Made by a program: the position numbers and the translations under genes. From Morinoia aosen (lineage: Eukaryota > Arthropoda > Malacostraca > Amphipoda > Talitridae), in contig CM059571.1 of assembly GCA_030386875.1 (NCBI GenBank), positions 27,584,355 through 27,648,354 of the forward strand: DNA of 64,000 nucleotides. Direction: 5' to 3'. Positions 23,861 through 35,240 of this stretch are shown in pieces. Numbering within the stretch: position 1 is the first letter of the stretch; each line of letters opens with the position of its first letter. The notes beneath the pieces were generated by a model, which was not told where the DNA came from, searched no databases, and saw only the letters and a program-made list of their open reading frames with translations.

Positions 23861-24927
23861 TAGTTTCAGTCAACTTTACTACTGCTTCATCAATGCTCGT
23901 TGTATTATTGTTTTGTTGAGAGATGTGTAATTTATTCATTGATCCTTCTATAACGGTGCGCATTTCTTCAAGATTTGATTCGTTTATTTTACGATATGAG
24001 TAAGTTTCAGCCCATACCTTGGTGAAAGCAATATAGACATTCTTCTTAATAAGAAAAACTGGGAAGTGATCTGATAAGTCAGAAGTAATTATTCCAGCAA
24101 GAAAATCACTTGGGTCTGTCATAAAGATATTTTCAAGTAGCGTAGCACACTCTGAGGTTATTCGTGTAGGCTTTGTAATGATCGGAAGGAAGGATTGAGA
24201 CTGAAAGGTTGTTAGAAAATTAGAGATTGGTTCATAGCTTTCATGTTTCAGTAGATCATAATTGAAATCACCGCATATTATTATGTCATTGTATAAGGGC
24301 CTGTTGAATTGAGAAATAATACGATTCAGCTCATTCAGGAAGGGTATAGGACAGGCTGTAGGAGGCCTATGCACCGTTCCAATCACAATGCGTTTACCAT
24401 CTCTAGACAGTTCTACGAAGAGTGATTCTATATGATCCTGAATAATTGTTTTACTTTCAATGGTTTTCGAGTCTATGTGGTTAGATATATATGTGCTGAT
24501 GCCTCCGCCCCGGTGGTTTTTTTCTTAGCGAATGGTAACTATGATAATTTTCAAATCGAATCATGCCTTTAGTCGAGTCATCTAGCCAGCTTTCGGTGAA
24601 GCTAATCACGTCTAGGTTATATTTAAGTTCAGTAATAGTACATTGTATCTCTTCCAATTTTGGATAGAGTGACATACAGTTCCAACACAGGAGTGAGAAA
24701 TCTCGGTCAGTTATTCGTATAGTTTCGTTGAATTTTGATATATTAGTATACCTACACTCTTGAGAGTCGTTTAGGTTTGGATATATTCTGTTCAAATGAT
24801 TGAGATCTGGGTCGATTTCCTCAAATATCTCAGGGTGATCAGTCATTGAAAATTAGTAAACAGTAAGAATTAGGTACTATAAAACTTAAAACGAAATACA
24901 GAGTCAAGCTTTAAGGGATATTCCTGT

Positions 24928-26215
24928 ACGAAAGATTTTAGAAAGGATTGAGAAATTAAATGCCGATATAGCCGGGAGCACTTCGTTTTACTGAGAAAGT
25001 GGTGACATAGAAAATACCGTTGGGGATGAATTTAAACGTTAACAAAGTACTCCGAGAACTTCCGGAGTTTCGAAGGATGACAAGGCGCTCATCCTCCGCC
25101 AATCCCTTCATCTCCCGTTGCCTGGTTGGAACAGAGGAAAAGGCGAGTTTAGTTTTCTTTATTAGGAATAAGTAATTAAGATTGACAGTTGTTATAAGGG
25201 TGCGTTTAGACACGATTAGTTAGATAAGGGTGCGCTTAGGCACGATTAGATAGATAAGGGTGCGCTTAGGCCCGATTAGTTATTTAAGGATGCGCTTAGG
25301 CACGATTAGTTATTTAAGGATGCGCTTAGGCACGATTAGTTATTTAAGGACGCGCTTAGGCACGATTAGTTATTTAAGGATGCGCTTAGGCACGATTAGT
25401 TATTTAAGGATGCGCTTAGGCACGATTAGTTATTTAAGGATGCGCTTAGGCACGATTAGTTATTTAAGGATGCGCTTAGGCACGATTAGTTAATTAAGGA
25501 TGCGCTTAGGCACGATTAGTTAATTAAGGAGGCGCTTAGGCACGATTAGTTATTTAAGGAGGCGCTTAGGCACGATTAGTTATTTAAGGAGGCGCTTAGG
25601 CACGATTAGTTATATAAGGGTGCGCTTAGGCACGATTAGTTATAAGTAACAAGTTATAAGTTATGAGCTATAAATGATAAATTTTTGGGTATATACCAGG
25701 CAATTAGGTTCGGTAGTTGTGCTCAATTGACATCAGAATCACCCATAAGCTAGCGCCAAGCTTACCAGCAACTAACCTCTGAATGCCAATTGGTAAGGCG
25801 TGCTATCGCTGCAGACGCTGAATATTCCCACGATGCACAGGTGCAGGGTAGGCGTGTGGGCGGAAGATGGTCCTGCTCCCAAGCATCTAGAAGGCGAGCC
25901 AGAGAAGCAGACGCGACGAGCTGGACGGAGGCTGGCACTTGATTACGATTTAGCCCATCATCCTTGTACCACTGATGACGAAGTGACAAGAACGATGCAT
26001 GTGGTGATCTTAGAGTGCGGCGAAGAAGCGAGAGTCCAGTTGGTTAATCCGTCAGTGCTCATAGGTATCTGCTGAAACTGTTGAAAACTCTCCAGAGGAA
26101 AAGGTATAAGTTGCGTTCAGAGGGCATTAGCTCATGGTTGTATTCAAGGAAGTTGCAAGAAAGAATGGCAAAAGCTATGGGAGACATTGAGCACACATAC
26201 CCCTATATTTGATAT
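24928..26215. other. Unidentified 1288-bp insert in LINE copy 2
   Basis: LINE copy 2 matches copy 1 up to 24927 and again from 26216, with nothing lost between, so these bases were inserted. The ends begin ACGAAAG and end TTGATAT; I see no inverted repeat and no target duplication. It holds a 30-bp minisatellite (25201-25645) and two short open frames near 25800-26210 rich in basic residues (for example KTLQRKRYKLRS). Lack of duplication and an internal minisatellite recall Helitrons, but the expected TC and CTRR ends at an AT site were not found. Confidence 0.6.
25201..25645. repeat. 30-bp minisatellite, about 15 copies
   Basis: The unit is TGCGCTTAGGCACGATTAGT followed by TATTTAAGGA. Units 3-14 differ by only a base or two; units 1, 2 and 15 at the edges are more diverged. 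Because the period is a multiple of three, all frames give 10-residue repeats; these are not genes. There are no unique spacers, so it is not a CRISPR-like array. Confidence 0.95.
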
Positions 26216-26552
26216 CTTAAAAAAACTAGCTTATGAAGTACGAGAGAATAGAGTATATAAAAAAAAATCTAGTGCGATTACGTGAGTACATATAAATTCA
26301 GTCCATGAGCGAAAAATATTGGAGTTCAATATCACAACATTGGTGTAAACAGATTGCTGCATGAGGGCGCTTTCACAAGTTCACATACAGCAGGTAATAA
26401 GTTTTAAAGGTTATAACGACAATGATATAATCAGCTAATATGGTTTACACGCAATAATAACTATAGTGGTAAAAAAATAAAAAAATTCGCAGTAACATTG
26501 GGAGGTAAAAAATTGCTGATTGCGTTGTTTCAAAAGTTCTCACACAGCGGGA

Positions 26553-27559
26553 TCATTTCAAGGAGGCGGGATCATTTCTCGTGACAGAAATATGAAATAA
26601 ATATTTGTTCAATGAAATATGAAATAAATATTTGTTCAATGAAATAACATAGGAGAAATTACGCACAGGAAATACTTAAATGCAAATTTTTATTTTATTT
26701 TGTTCAAGGAGACACTTGGCATTTTATTATATAAAAAATTCAACACCATAAAAAAACGCCAAGCATCTTCGTCAATTTATAAATAAACTAGTACACTCCT
26801 ATTTTTTGAGAAGGGGGTGGGTGGGTAATGTTACGCTGCTGGCGCTGCGAGAAGGTCGAGGTGTAGGGGTTCTTCGGTGTACACGACCCGTCAAAAATGA
26901 AGGGAATCGATCATTTCCAAAAAACTGTTTCAGATATTGAGTAAAAACCACTATATACAACCAAACAAAACCCGCGATAAAAAATAATTTTTAATCTTGT
27001 GCACTGGTGATACTCCTATCAAAAATAAAAAATAATCATTAAGCATCCTTGACAGCGTGACAGAGCGACAGACCAACTGAGCTTCAATACGGCTTTCCCA
27101 TGATTTCCCATGCAATTCTATGGCTTCTTATACTTTCCTAAGTCTCAACTACTGATATATATATATATTCTACACAACCTAATCTAACCTATCAATGAAC
27201 GTGATATTCATTTCGACTTAGAATCTGCCAGGTTAATGCACCTAAAATTGTGTAGTTGATGAAACTTGTATCACACCCACTTTCAGCTTGTGGGTGTGAC
27301 ACACAGACAGTTTGACGTGGCTATTTTTGTAGTATAGATATACGTATGTTCTCTTACGTAATTTTTCTCATGTTATTACAATAGGAATCTGCTTGCTTGG
27401 ACTGTATCATAAATACCATTGAAATAATGTAAAAAACCTGGATCTGCTCACTTTTGTTTTAAAATAAAAAAGTATTGCCTGAAAAATTAATCGATTTTTA
27501 ATAAAATCTTGCTTATCGCGGTAAAAGGTATGACAAATTTAAAAAAAATTCTGGGATAA
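26553..27559. other. AT-rich interspersed-repeat mosaic
   Basis: No gene. A 26-bp tandem pair lies near 26588-26640. The stretch 27370-27470 is an inverted match of 29200-29300, and 27000-27080 resembles 28960-29060, both inside hAT-like copy A. A perfect 9-bp-stem hairpin (CACACCCAC/GTGGGTGTG) is at about 27273-27299. Taken together it looks like pieces of one dispersed repeat family also carried by the hAT-like elements. The BEL 3' end should lie here but was not recognised. Confidence 0.5.
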
Positions 27560-27882
27560 TCTATACTATAATAAGAGGGGAGCCTGTCTGTTTGTCTGAC
27601 AGAAGCCAGACGAACGTGTGATGAGCGTATCTGTGATACAAGCTTCATCAACTCCACAATTTCCAGTGTATTAATCCATCAGATTCCAGTATGAATGAAT
27701 TTCACGTTAATTTTAAGGTAATAGGAACGTGTGTCATGTGATTTCTCGAACATTATTATACATTTTTGACGGGCCGCGTGCACTCGGCCTCATCAAATCT
27801 CGAAGAATTGATTTTTTAAAAAATTTCTACGGCCATTCTTTCATTTCGCCTTCTTTCTTATTTCAAATAAAGGGGGATGGAC
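27560..27882 (+). mobile_element. Helitron-like 5' end fragment
   Basis: Begins TCTATACTATAATAAGAG and is followed by repeated GTCTG/GTCTGAC words, a start typical of many animal Helitrons (TCTMTACTMATAATAAAG type, from family knowledge). Related words (conserved TGTGATACRAGTTTCACCAG core) recur at 28985, 31170, 35340, 56650 and 58860. The right side is interrupted by the foldback element at 27885. No 3' CTRR end was assigned. Confidence 0.4.
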
Positions 27883-27949
27883 TACGCTTTTTTCACTTTA
27901 AACTAATCCGAGTCAAGCAGGGTTGCGGAGTCGGAGGAATAAATTTGCG

Positions 27950-28205
27950 ACTCCGACTCCGACTCCACCTTTCCAGAATTTGGTGACTCCGACTCCGACT
28001 CCGACTCCACCTTTTCAGAATTTGGCGACTCCGACTCCGACTCCGACTCCAACTTTTCAGAATTTGGCGACTCCGACTCCGACTCCGACTCCACCTTTTC
28101 AGAATTTGGCGACTCCGACTCCGACTCCGACTCCACCTTTCCAAAATTTGGCGACTCCAACACCGACTCCACCTATTCGCAATTTTGGGACTCCAACTCC
28201 CCCTA
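27950..28205 (+). repeat. (GACTCC)n array, left end of hAT-like copy A
   Basis: Blocks of GACTCC hexamers separated by a near-constant spacer (ACCTTTYCAGAATTTGGC), giving a higher-order period of about 42 bp. The frames it opens (PTPTP, SESESE and SRSRSR) are repeat artefacts. A similar array lies in copy B at 55620-55790. Confidence 0.93.
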
Positions 28206-29356
28206 TTCATAATTTTTAAGATGAATATATTATTTCTTAACTAGCGTACACGGTCCGTCAAAAATAACGGGATCTAATACCTTTCTTCAACAAATTTTCG
28301 TTCGAGTGGAGTTTCCATGCTTAAACTCATTCCAAAGCTAACTTATTTTTCTTATTAAAGTAATAAACACTTGGAACACAGTATATTTGAGCCGCAAGAG
28401 AAGTAGTTATAGTCATTCGTGTCGTATCCTAGATACAGAAATTCAACATTACTGAGAGCAACTGCAAGCTTGTGTATGTATATTGTAATGTGCAATAGAG
28501 TGTATTGTAATACAGTACATTGTAATAAACAATACCCCGCCGAACTCGGTATCCACGAATAGAACTCTGGTATATAAGGCTCTGGATCTCTCAATTGTTT
28601 TGAAAGTGGCATTATAGGTAGAGCACTTGTACGAAAATGAGTGTATTAATTGACCGTGAACTGAAACCAAGACCGCCAGTGCTAATTTTTTCCTATCGAT
28701 TCTTAAGAGCGTGACACGAAACGTATAAATAAACACACGACTGTCATTCTTAGTAGTAGACGGTTGCAGATGTTGAAACCTGTACATATGTTCACTATAT
28801 TCTTTATTAACGAACGACTGTTAAATTGACTGCAGAATGTTAATTATCAAGTTACTAGAGTACATGATTGATGAAAAATGGCTGGATTCGATGGTATCGT
28901 TTTAAAAAAATATCAAGATAAAGACGATAAACAAATATACCCATCCTAATATATAGTACACGCAATGAAAATGCAGCATTCTCGTACTTGTGCACTGGTA
29001 AAACTTTTATCACAGTTACGGTCATTGAGCATCTTTAAGAATGTCGGAGACGCACACACCAACCAAGCAAGCAACAACACTGTATTATAATTTAAATTAT
29101 TATTCGGCAAGAAGTTTAAAAAAAATTGCCATACCTTTTTACTGCGATTTATCCGCATTTTCGTGACAACAGATTCGATTTTAACGCAATGTTTTTTATT
29201 TATAAACAAAAGTGAGCAGATGCCAGGTTTTTATATTTCAATGGTATTCATGATACTGTCCAAGCAAGCAGATTCCCATTGTAATGAAATAGGAGAAATT
29301 ACGCACGAGAACATATATTTATTTACAAATTGACGGACACCTGGGTTTTTATTATA

Positions 29357-30114
29357 CCGGGTGTCCCAAAAAATGTCCCCGATTTTTCAATTAATTATAT
29401 CTCCGCTTTAAATTAAAATACTTGAATTGTCTTTTATTCACAATGTAATAAATTTTGTTTCCTTTTCGAATAATTTAGGTTTTTTAAAATCAGTTGAATA
29501 AACACTTTACAATGATCAATTTACTGAAAGAGGTAGAAAAACTAATTGTTCAAAGGAAAAGTTTTTTAAGCAATATTGATAATCTTCCTTATTTTGTACA
29601 TTAAAAACAAAAATATAAAAAAGTAAAAAATCATTACCATAAATAACGTTTAAACAAATAAAGTAATTCAGCATCCTTCGACATACCCTCCATTTCTCAC
29701 AAGGCAAGTATTACTTCTGGCCAACATTGAACGAAGAGTTTACAGATTATTTCACCGTTTTCTTTCAGTTCTTTAAACACTGTTATTGAAAACACTTGAA
29801 ACCTCTCAGAGGGTTTAAATACTTGGTGGTATGTAGGATACATCATTATGAAATTATTCTTAACAGTAGTTATTGAGAAATGAAGAAGGACACCAGTGTT
29901 GCTTTTAAAACTTTCCTTTTGAACAATTAGTATTTCAATCCTTTTTGGTAAATCGATCATTTTAAAGTGGTCATTCAACTGATTTTCAAAAACTTGAATT
30001 ATTTGAAACGAGAATGAAATTTACTACATTTTGAAACACACAATTAAAATGTGTTAATTTAAAGCGGAGATCAAATCAATTAAAAAGTCGGGTATATTTT
30101 TGTGGGGCACCCGG
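29357..30114. mobile_element. TIR element inside hAT-like copy A (758 bp)
   Basis: Inverted repeats start CCGGGTGTCCC (right side CCGGGTGCCCC) and extend imperfectly for some 65 bp to ATCTCCGCTTTAAATTAA. TA borders both ends (29355-29356, 30115-30116), as in Tc1/mariner-type elements. No transposase ORF. The same insertion is at 57009-57783 in copy B. Confidence 0.8.
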
Positions 30115-31330
30115 TATAGCGTTGATTGTTCTCATGCAATAAAAGGGCAAGTGTCCCCTTAAAGAAATAAATAAATTAGTTTAGGTATTTCCTGTGCGTA
30201 ATCTCTCCCATGTTATTACAGTGGAATTTTAGGATTTAAAACTTAAGGGCTACTGTTCGAACATTTATTTCAAATACAGAAGAACTTCAAGGGAACAACA
30301 GCAAGTCGTTTCCCGAGATGCGCAAAAAGGGAAACAGCACCCAAGTTAGGCATATCTTGAGGATTCCAACAGAACGCACAGCAGCGTCCTCTGCACTATT
30401 TGTATTATTGAATTCCTTTAAGGAGACCGAAGATCTTCTTTATTGAAATGTTTGTTTTAAAAACGGAACTCCTTAAAAATAGAAGACAACGAATGGACGT
30501 GGCCGGTCATCAGCACGGTACTCCGGCAGGAAGTTTTAGTGGCATTCTGATTAGATAGAAACAGAGTTTTAAGATGTCTGGTCGCCGACTAGCTGAATAT
30601 CGTATCTTATTGCAAGATTGCATACAGCGCTAAGATTTTAACAATTAATTGATTATTACTTACCTTGAATAATAAGTGCCTGCTTACCGTGTCGAGGAGT
30701 TAAAGTCGCAGAAAAAGACTGCTTTTTACGCACGAGAAATAAGTTAGAGGTGCCAGACCAACTTTTATTAAGAGGGCGACATGCTGCCCAAGCAGAGTAA
30801 GCTCAAAGATTAGTGAATGCCAGTGCGTCACGAGTTATATTTATTTAGGCGATTTTAGGTTACTGCAGGTCTGGTAAAAGCTCAAACATGCTTAACTATA
30901 GAAAGTTAAATTTAAACAAAAAACGAAAAAAAAGGATGTAGCTGCAAAACAAAAAGACGAAGAAAAGAAAGAACTAATTTCAACAGTTTCAAATTCTTGT
31001 CTGTCAACTATGACACGCCATCTGAAGGAAACTTTTTCTTCCACAAAGCCGCCATCAGAAATACGGAAGGTTTTCAACAGGAAATTTCATTGAACAAATA
31101 AAATTGGCTGTCCGTCTTTGTTGGATGGTCTGTCTCCTTTTCACGCTCTTAAAGATGCTTAATGACTGTATCTGTGATGCGAGTTTCACCAGTGCACCAG
31201 TGCTAGAATATTTTAATCGCGGGTACTATTAGGTCGGATATATTTCTTTATGATCCACATCTGGAGATTTCGTAGAAAGACAATAATAAATCCCATCATT
31301 TATCACGGGTCGAGTACACAATTTTATATA

Positions 31331-31946
31331 CTGAGTGTTTCAGAACACGAGGTACAAAATTGCACACCAAGTAGGAAATGGCTAAATAAACACTTTTAAT
31401 TCCATGAAATTTTTCAACAAAAATCGGGGTCGTGAGATATTAGCTGTTTATTGTTTTATATGGTGAAATTTAATGGCACAATTACTCGCAATATTTATTT
31501 TGAATTTACTTTACAAAATTGTTCAAAATGTGTTCCACCTACATCTATGCACTTTTCGAATGTTAGCCTTAACGGCTGCCGGATATTAGGAAACACGTCT
31601 GACATTAAGGTATCTCACCTGCAGCCACTGCAATTCTGGTCACAAGATCTTCCTCAGACTCAGTGAGTATAGCATAAACAAGACTCTTCATGTGTCCTCA
31701 AAAAATGAAATCGAATGGAGTCATGTATGGAGATCTAAAGGTCATGCAACTAAAACATTTCGCCCGATCACCGTAAATTCAAATAAATATTGCGAGTAAT
31801 TTAGTCATAAAATTTCATCCTTAAAAACAATAGACGGCTAATATCTCAATGTCTCTTTCTTCGGAAAATTTCATAGAAGAAAAATTTTTTAGCCGGACAT
31901 CTTCTACTTGGTAGCAAATTTTTGACTCTTATTCTGAAACACCCTG
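31331..31946. mobile_element. Second TIR element inside hAT-like copy A (616 bp)
   Basis: The left end CTGAGTGTTTCAGAA and the inverted right end CAGGGTGTTTCAGAA are flanked by TA (31329-31330, 31947-31948). The short 71-codon frame at 31451 is not recognisable. Homologous to 59025-59654 in copy B. Confidence 0.75.
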
Positions 31947-33589
31947 TATATTACTGACAAGTGTCTTCTGAGTAGGTAATGTAGGCACTGCCTACACTGA
32001 GAAGCATAGATTTGTATCCACAGTTTTTTTATTACTAAGTAAACACTCATTCAGTGAAATTATAATAGTTCATTCAATGACTATGCTTAAAATCCACAAA
32101 ATGATATACATGTTGATAAAGTAGGCAAGATTTGCACACTGCCTCTCATTCTCGGTGTCTACACTATGCAGGGTAACAATGCAGAAAAGGTGTCATATTA
32201 TTGCTCAACACTATTTTATACCTCGGCTTTAATAGGCAAAAGTTGTTTTACTTTCGTGGCTGGGGACTGAAGTTTTCGGAACGTTTTGTTTACGAATAAA
32301 AGTCACTTTTAGCGTCTTTGCGTGTAATATGATACTATCTCTTATTCTCGTCTTACTTTTTACCTTATGTTTGACACTTTCTAATTTTACTATATATAAA
32401 CGCCCATGTTCTTCTCATTTCATGTTTTTTTTTGAGCGATTTGAAACGTTTCCAGTAAGAAAATTTGTACTATCGCATAAATGTAACAAGCATTGCAGCT
32501 GAGATAGTGCATTGCTTTCAGTTACAATATGTGTGTGACTAAGTGAAGTTTTTGCTAGTGTGTTATTATTTTCATTGCAGCTTGTTTACATTGTATTTTA
32601 ATTTTCCACGTGTCTCAATGCCGATATTGATTACCTTACAACATTTCCAAATCTTCCATAAGAAGAAGGAATTAATTATGTAATGCTGCAAAACGGATAC
32701 TATTTCAGTTTTTAAAATTGTATAAGCATAATATAAAATTCTCCATTTCAGCGTATGCTTACTTAGAAACTGGGGAGTGATACCAAGATAAAAATTCAAC
32801 ATGATAATGATATAATGAAATACAATATAACTCTGAAAGAACCAAACGACATTCAAGAAATAACTTTAGAAATGAGCAGAAATTGTTATTAATAATACAT
32901 GTTAATTTGACCTAAAGACAAGGAAGCCATATCAATTTTGATAACATAACCTGAAAACTAGCAGTCTTTATGCACCAAACCATAGCTTCAGGTTTTGGCA
33001 AAGACTACTCATTGGCAAAGAATCATAACATAAAGACTAAAAATATTTATGATCATAACATAACTTTAAGTTTCTGCAAAAACTAGTCATTATCAATCAA
33101 TGCATCGTTAAGAGCATACATAGTTACCACTCCTTACGTGAGAACAATGTATTGCATCAGCTGAAATGTTCTACAATAAACTTGCAACACATTTAGTACT
33201 ATTTGCTACTTCCTGTGTACTAATTGAAGGGGGAATGAACGAAACAGAAATATACAGAACAAATTTTCAATGCTTCAAATTGCTAATTCTTGCTTAAAAT
33301 AACTGCAAAATATTCATTATTACTATAGTACAATTATATTTCTTTCTTGCATTTATCATACATAGGAATGCAAACCCACAACGACTAGATAACAATGACG
33401 GTATATGGTGATAGGTATAAATACGCTGTTTCAAACTTAAAACAAAATAATCAACAAAAACATTGCGTATTTTTAGATTTTCAGTAAAGTATTCTAACTC
33501 TGTTTTGTTTACTTTCGGTTTTAAACAATTGTAAATAATTTTTAGTAAAAATGAGAATCGAAGACAGCAAAAAATAGCGACTCCAACTT

Positions 33590-33765
33590 CGACTGCACCC
33601 CATCCGAATGAACGACTCCGACTCCGACTCCGACTCCACCACACTCGGAAAAGCGACTCCGACTCCGACTCCGACTCCACCACACTTCAGAGAAGCGACT
33701 CCGACTCCGACTCCACCCTAAACATGCGACTCCGGCGACTCCGACTCCCGACTCCGACTGCGACT
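33590..33765 (+). repeat. (GACTCC)n array, right end of hAT-like copy A
   Basis: GACTCC hexamers in the same orientation as the left array, broken by spacers of the type ACCACACTTCAGAGAAGC. The arrays are thus direct repeats of each other while the outermost 16 bp are inverted. Confidence 0.9.
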
Positions 33766-33784
33766 CCGCAACCCTGGAGTCAAG

Positions 33785-33905
33785 TTCATTTTAATCCAAG
33801 TCAAGCTCAAATTAATCCAAGTCAAGCTCAAATTAATCCAAGTCAAGTTCAAATGAATCCAAGTCAAGTTCAAATTAATCAAAGTCAAATTCAAATTCAT
33901 TCGAC
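33785..33905 (+). repeat. 21-bp minisatellite, left arm of foldback copy 1
   Basis: Unit AATCCAAGTCAAGTTCAAATT (21 bp) with small variation, about six copies. The period of 7 codons gives NPSQVQI-type artefact frames. The array continues on the far side of hAT-like copy A as one partial unit at 27895-27917. Confidence 0.88.
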
Positions 33906-35109
33906 CCTAAGTAGAGTCAAAAAATAACCATAATCACTTGTTAATTTGAGCGGTTTTTGTGATAAATATGTGTCTATTGAATGTGATGAGCAAGACGAAC
34001 GTTTATCATGTCAGCAAGGAATACATAAAACTTCCGCTGGTGTTGCAATCTAAAGACAAGTTGAATGTGCTAAGTATCCAGCGTCAGGAGGCAGGGGGTG
34101 ATTCAGATCTTCGAGCGGCGTAAAACATACAAGTCAATTTTAAACACTTCGTATTATACTACTCATTGAAGTTGTTTCAAAATTCTACATTAATGGCAGT
34201 AAGCATCCATTCAAATATTTACGTTCAGAGGTAATACTACATACACATATCGAGGATTTGTCTGTATCGAGGATTTGTTTACACTCAAACAGAGATTTAT
34301 ATGCGTGAAATTCCATTTAATCACACACATGAAATCATATATGCATGCAATTTCATGAGATGGCCATTGAACTATTTGGAGATTTTATCTTTAAAAGAAA
34401 TATAGCAGCGAAGTCCTTTTCTCGCTCGTCCGAATGATTTTCGTAAAATCAAGTTACAATTTGTTTCATCGTCAAAGATGATATATTTGCATTGCCCTAT
34501 TAATTTTAAGGAAGGAATGACAACATTTTATTGTTAATTCAGGAATGTATCTGTGTAGTAATGTACTCATATAAATTGTTATCCAACGTAATCGTACATA
34601 AGTACTCAGTGATTCGTATTTTCATATTACTTTTTAGGATTAAATCTTCATATCGTCCAATGGTAATTTGGTGTGGCTGCATGTACATATGATTTCAAAT
34701 ATGTGATAATGAGGACTTCCTCTCATATAAAACTCCGTAGGAGTGTAAATAAATCTTCGATACTGCTATATGTATGTGTAACATAAAATCACCTTTTGAT
34801 CATAAATATTTGAATGAATGGATACTGCCATTTATGTAGAATTTTAAAACAACCTTAATGATTGGTATAGTATAAAGTTTTGTAATTGACTCGTATCTTT
34901 TATGCCGGTCAAAGATCTGAATCACATTCAGCCTTCTGATGCTGGAGACTTAGCACATTTCACGACAGCTTGTCATTAGATTGTAACACAGGCGGAAGTT
35001 TTATGTATTCCTCGGCTGAAAGGAAAAATGATTGTCTTGCTCATCACATCCAATCGATACATATTTAACACAAAAAAGCTCAAATTAGAGAGTGATTATA
35101 ACAATCCTT

Positions 35110-35240
35110 AACTCAAGTTCGGGCTAGATTAATTTGAATTTGACTTGGATTAATTTAAGCCTGACTTGGATTAAATTGAACTTGACTTGGATTAATCAGA
35201 CCTTGACTTAGATTAATTTGCACTTGACTTGGATTAATTT
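35110..35240 (-). repeat. 21-bp minisatellite, right arm of foldback copy 1
   Basis: Same 21-bp unit in reverse orientation, about six copies, ending next to the TTTGAAGAGAAAAGGTG terminus. Confidence 0.88.

Larger units (their letters stand above)
20517..24846 (-). pseudogene. LINE copy 2 ORF2: endonuclease and RT, broken and split by mariner
   Basis: Starts at ATG 24846 and aligns with copy 1 ORF2 to the stop near 20517. The endonuclease keeps FTESWLDD and GDFN; RT keeps FADD (minus strand, near 21327-21338). One extra A in an A-run near 24525 shifts the frame, the mariner at 22529-23860 splits the ORF, and a stop lies near 21555. The last 295 codons (21398 to 20511) are still open. Breaks differ from those in copy 1, so the two copies decayed separately. 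Confidence 0.85.
15499..26552 (-). mobile_element. LINE copy 2, 5'-truncated, with three nested insertions
   Basis: Same family as 7255-12331, opposite strand. Its 3' tail and the end of the 3' UTR lie at 15499-15612, the rest of the 3' UTR and ORF2 at 20221-24927, and the ORF1-ORF2 spacer at 26216-26552, where it is truncated (no ORF1). The pieces join collinearly with copy 1 once three insertions are removed: an LTR element (15613-20220), a mariner (22529-23860) and a minisatellite-bearing insert (24928-26215). The tail runs into the BEL integrase frame. Confidence 0.85.
27918..33776. mobile_element. hAT-like non-autonomous element, copy A (5859 bp)
   Basis: Starts CAGGGTTGCGGAGTCG and ends with its inverse; a perfect 8-bp target duplication GAGTCAAG flanks it (27910-27917, 33777-33784). 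An 8-bp duplication and CAG-type ends are the hAT superfamily signature. (GACTCC)n arrays sit just inside each end. The interior has no transposase-like ORF and carries two smaller TA-flanked TIR elements. The whole unit is collinear with 55592-61536. It is inserted in the 21-bp minisatellite of the foldback element: the duplicated 8 bp are part of that unit. Confidence 0.85.

Noticed and set aside
25260-25493. 77-codon frame of repeated MRLGTISYLR.
   Set aside because: Translation artefact of the 30-bp minisatellite; no start context or domain.
25201-25645. Regular 30-bp repeats reminiscent of a CRISPR array.
   Set aside because: Units are head to tail with no unique spacers, in a eukaryotic transposon context; this is a minisatellite.
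26553-26600. Purine-rich AAGGAGGCGGGA followed by ATCATTT as a possible BEL polypurine tract and 3' LTR.
   Set aside because: No matching LTR was found upstream of gag and the following bases do not start with TG.
27893-28219. SESESE, SRSRSR and PTPTP-rich frames on both strands, also at 33294-33683, 55420-55794 and 61391-61609.
   Set aside because: They are readings of (GACTCC)n in different frames and recur at both ends of both hAT-like copies.
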